Assembly: GCA_003503355.1 (NCBI GenBank)
Contig: DOCS01000110.1
Coordinates: 1-6,668 of the forward strand
Source: Opitutia bacterium
Lineage (GTDB): Bacteria; Verrucomicrobiota; Verrucomicrobiia; Opitutales; Coraliomargaritaceae
Direction of reading: 5' to 3'
DNA: 6,668 nucleotides
Positions 4,999 through 6,668 of the stretch are shown piece by piece. Position 1 is the stretch's first letter. Each line of letters starts with the position of its first letter. Made by a program: the position numbers and the translations under genes. Below the pieces are notes generated by a model that saw only the letters and a program-made list of their open reading frames with translations, was not told the origin of the DNA and did no database searches.

Positions 4999-6429
4999 GT
5001 GACTAAAGCACCTATTATTTTATGGTTTCGCAATGATCTGCGTCTGTCGGACAATTCTGCGCTGGCGGCGGCGATTGAATCTGGGCAGCCAATCATTCCT
5101 GTTTTTATCTGGTCGCCAGAGGAGGACGGTTCGTGGGCACCGGGTGGTGCTTCGAAGTGGTGGTTGCATCAAAGTTTGCAGAGCCTGAGCGAGTCGTGGA
5201 AAACGAACGGGGGAGCGCTCGTCTTGAGGCAGGGGCAGAGCTTGGCGGTCCTGCGCGAGCTGATTGCGGAAACCGGTGCGACGCAGGTCTATTGGAACCG
5301 CCGCTACGAGGGATCCCTGCGTGAGGTGGATGCCGAGGTGAAGCGCGAACTGCGTGGCGATGGCGTTGTGGTCGAGAGCTTCAATAGTGCGCTGCTGAAC
5401 GAGCCGCATACCGTCGCGGCGGGGGGAGGGCAGCCGTATAAAGTGTACACGCCGTACTGGAAAAAGGTCAAAGATCGAGCTATCGAATTGCCAGTTGTGC
5501 CACGTTTGGATGCGATGCAGTTTCCTGAGGCGTGGCCCGCTTCGGATGTGCTCGAAAGTCTGGGTTTAATGCCGGAGTTGCAGTGGTTCTCTGGCATCGA
5601 AGCGCGCTGGGAGGTCAGTGAGGCGGCCGCAATGGCTCGGCTAGACACCTTTTTGGCGGGTGCCGTAAGTGCTTATGATATCGATCGTGATCGGCCGGAC
5701 TTTGAAGGCACTTCGAGCTTGGCTCCCTATTTGCGCTGGGGGCAAATAGGACCACGGCAGATTGTGGCCGCACTGCGAGAGCGCTGTGATTTGGCTGCGA
5801 ATGGACCGCTGGTGTATTTAAAGGAGATTTATTGGCGCGAGTTTGCCTACAATGTGTTGTACCATTTTCCGCAGACGCCCAACCAGCCACTGCGCGCAGA
5901 ATATGCCCAATTCCCATGGGAGAATGATGCTGCTACGCTGCGGGCGTGGCAAACAGGGCGCACGGGGTACCCGATTGTGGATGCGGGGATGCGGCAATTG
6001 TGGGAGACGGGTTGGATGCACAATCGTGTGCGGATGATTGTGTCGTCTCTGTTGGTCAAGCATCTACTGCAGGACTGGCAGTGTGGTGCGCGTTGGTTTT
6101 GGGATACATTAGTCGATGCCGACCTGGCGAGTAATACCCTGGGATGGCAGTGGAGTGGCGGCTGCGGGGCGGATGCGGCGCCGTATTTCCGAGTGTTTAA
6201 TCCGATTATACAAGGACAGAAGTTTGACCCGGATGGTGCGTACGTGAAGCGCTATGTGCCTGAGCTAAAGAAATTGCCAGCCAAGTATATACACACCCCG
6301 TGGGAAGCACCCAATGGTATTTTGGATTACGCTGGCATCGAGATCGGCCAAGACTACCCTGCGCCGATCATTGAGCACAGCGCAGGGCGCGCGCGTGCGC
6401 TTGCCGCTTTGGAGCAGTTCAAAGCATGA
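4999..6429 (+). CDS. phr: Deoxyribodipyrimidine (CPD) photolyase, cryptochrome/photolyase superfamily
   Basis: The product is 476 residues, normal for a class I/III-type photolyase. It uses blue or near-UV light and reduced FAD to split cyclobutane pyrimidine dimers. The N-terminal antenna domain opens with ILWFRNDLRLSDNSAL (about 1-130). The helical FAD domain follows: FEGTSSLAPYLRWGQIGPRQ (235-254), YLKEIYWREFAYN (273-285), GYPIVDAGMRQLWETGWMHN (323-342) and ADAAPYFRVFNP (391-402). By spacing against the E. coli enzyme, W307, W360 and W383 form the complete electron-transfer tryptophan triad. N379 matches the asparagine near FAD N5, and W279 and W385 match substrate-stacking tryptophans. 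All key residues seem intact, so it should be functional. The GTG start gives exactly the conserved N-terminus (MTKAPIILWFRNDLRL), although no Shine-Dalgarno precedes it. A second photolyase gene follows after 60 bases. The antenna cofactor and exact class (I or III) cannot be fixed by eye. Confidence 0.95.
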   Translation: MTKAPIILWFRNDLRLSDNSALAAAIESGQPIIPVFIWSPEEDGSWAPGGASKWWLHQSLQSLSESWKTNGGALVLRQGQSLAVLRELIAETGATQVYWNRRYEGSLREVDAEVKRELRGDGVVVESFNSALLNEPHTVAAGGGQPYKVYTPYWKKVKDRAIELPVVPRLDAMQFPEAWPASDVLESLGLMPELQWFSGIEARWEVSEAAAMARLDTFLAGAVSAYDIDRDRPDFEGTSSLAPYLRWGQIGPRQIVAALRERCDLAANGPLVYLKEIYWREFAYNVLYHFPQTPNQPLRAEYAQFPWENDAATLRAWQTGRTGYPIVDAGMRQLWETGWMHNRVRMIVSSLLVKHLLQDWQCGARWFWDTLVDADLASNTLGWQWSGGCGADAAPYFRVFNPIIQGQKFDPDGAYVKRYVPELKKLPAKYIHTPWEAPNGILDYAGIEIGQDYPAPIIEHSAGRARALAALEQFKA

Positions 6430-6489
6430 ATGCTTGCAGCAGCCCACAACTCGTGATGTCAAAAATTGTAGACGAACCCATAAATACAG

Positions 6490-6668
6490 ATGCGTAACCT
6501 TATTGTCGTTTTTGGTGATCAACTCAATCGGGATGCGACCGCATTCGATGGCTTTGATGCTGCAACAGATCTCGTTTGGATGGCTGAAGTCTCGCATGAG
6601 GCAAAGCACGTGTGGTCGCACAAGCAGCGAATTGCATTATTCCTTTCAGGCATGCGGCACTTTCGCGA
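6490..6668 (+). CDS. FeS-BCP-type cryptochrome/photolyase (prokaryotic 6-4 photolyase family), N-terminal part (partial at right edge)
   Basis: The ATG at 6490 opens a frame of 59 residues that runs off the window: [14 protein letters not shown], then [20 protein letters not shown] and [16 protein letters not shown]. This pattern (a beta strand ending in GDQL, then 'MAEV..EA', 'HK.RI..FLS.MRHF') is the start of the deoxyribodipyrimidine-photolyase-related family (DPRP domain). Characterised members carry FAD, a lumazine antenna and a 4Fe-4S cluster and repair (6-4) photoproducts. Full proteins are about 500 residues, so the FAD and cluster-binding parts are outside the window. The gene is 60 bases after the CPD photolyase with no terminator between, which suggests one operon. 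No Shine-Dalgarno precedes the ATG. Confidence 0.9.
   Translation, partial: MRNLIVVFGDQLNRDATAFDGFDAATDLVWMAEVSHEAKHVWSHKQRIALFLSGMRHFR

Noticed and set aside
6422..6435. Inverted repeat AAGCAT-GA-ATGCTT across the photolyase stop codon
   Set aside because: The two-base loop is too short for a stable hairpin and no T-run follows, so it is not a terminator between the photolyase genes.

Overview
The window looks like a chromosomal segment of a Verrucomicrobiota bacterium, most likely Opitutae/Puniceicoccales (Coraliomargarita-like). This is inferred from the gene families: a TIGR02597-type secreted protein beside a PEP-CTERM protein, a LolA/LolB-like exported protein, and an HUH transposase starting MRTRRMKV with the NHFHVLVRV motif. 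No rRNA, tRNA or CRISPR array is visible.

Layout. (1) 1-506, minus strand: the N-terminal half of a GspF/PilC inner-membrane platform protein, running off the left edge. (2) 507-681: a short divergent intergenic region. (3) 682-1722, plus strand: an exported LolA/LolB-like protein with a disordered tail. (4) 1773-3567: an AT-richer two-gene unit encoding a TIGR02597-like exported protein and a PEP-CTERM-anchored protein. It has a candidate extended -10 promoter in front and a strong UUCG-loop terminator behind. (5) 3591-4881: a dense array of direct repeats (12-mers, a perfect 57-bp tandem pair, six GGGACAGGC cores) leading into an IS200/REP-associated-type HUH transposase. (6) 4951-6668: a candidate promoter, a full-length FAD photolyase (phr), and after 60 bp the start of an FeS-BCP-type (prokaryotic 6-4) photolyase running off the right edge.

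How it fits together. The secretion gene, the exported protein and the PEP-CTERM pair are all envelope or surface functions, though nothing in the window ties them into one pathway. The two photolyase genes are consecutive, co-directional and without a visible terminator between them, so they probably form a light-dependent UV-repair operon covering both cyclobutane dimers and (6-4) photoproducts. The transposase and its repeats form a self-contained mobile or domesticated module between the surface-protein unit and the repair unit.

The least explained part is the repeat array at 3591-3887. All eight copies of its 12-mer are in the same codon phase as the transposase, and the 57-bp tandem duplication keeps an open frame into the transposase gene. 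Five of the seven genes have no recognisable Shine-Dalgarno sequence.
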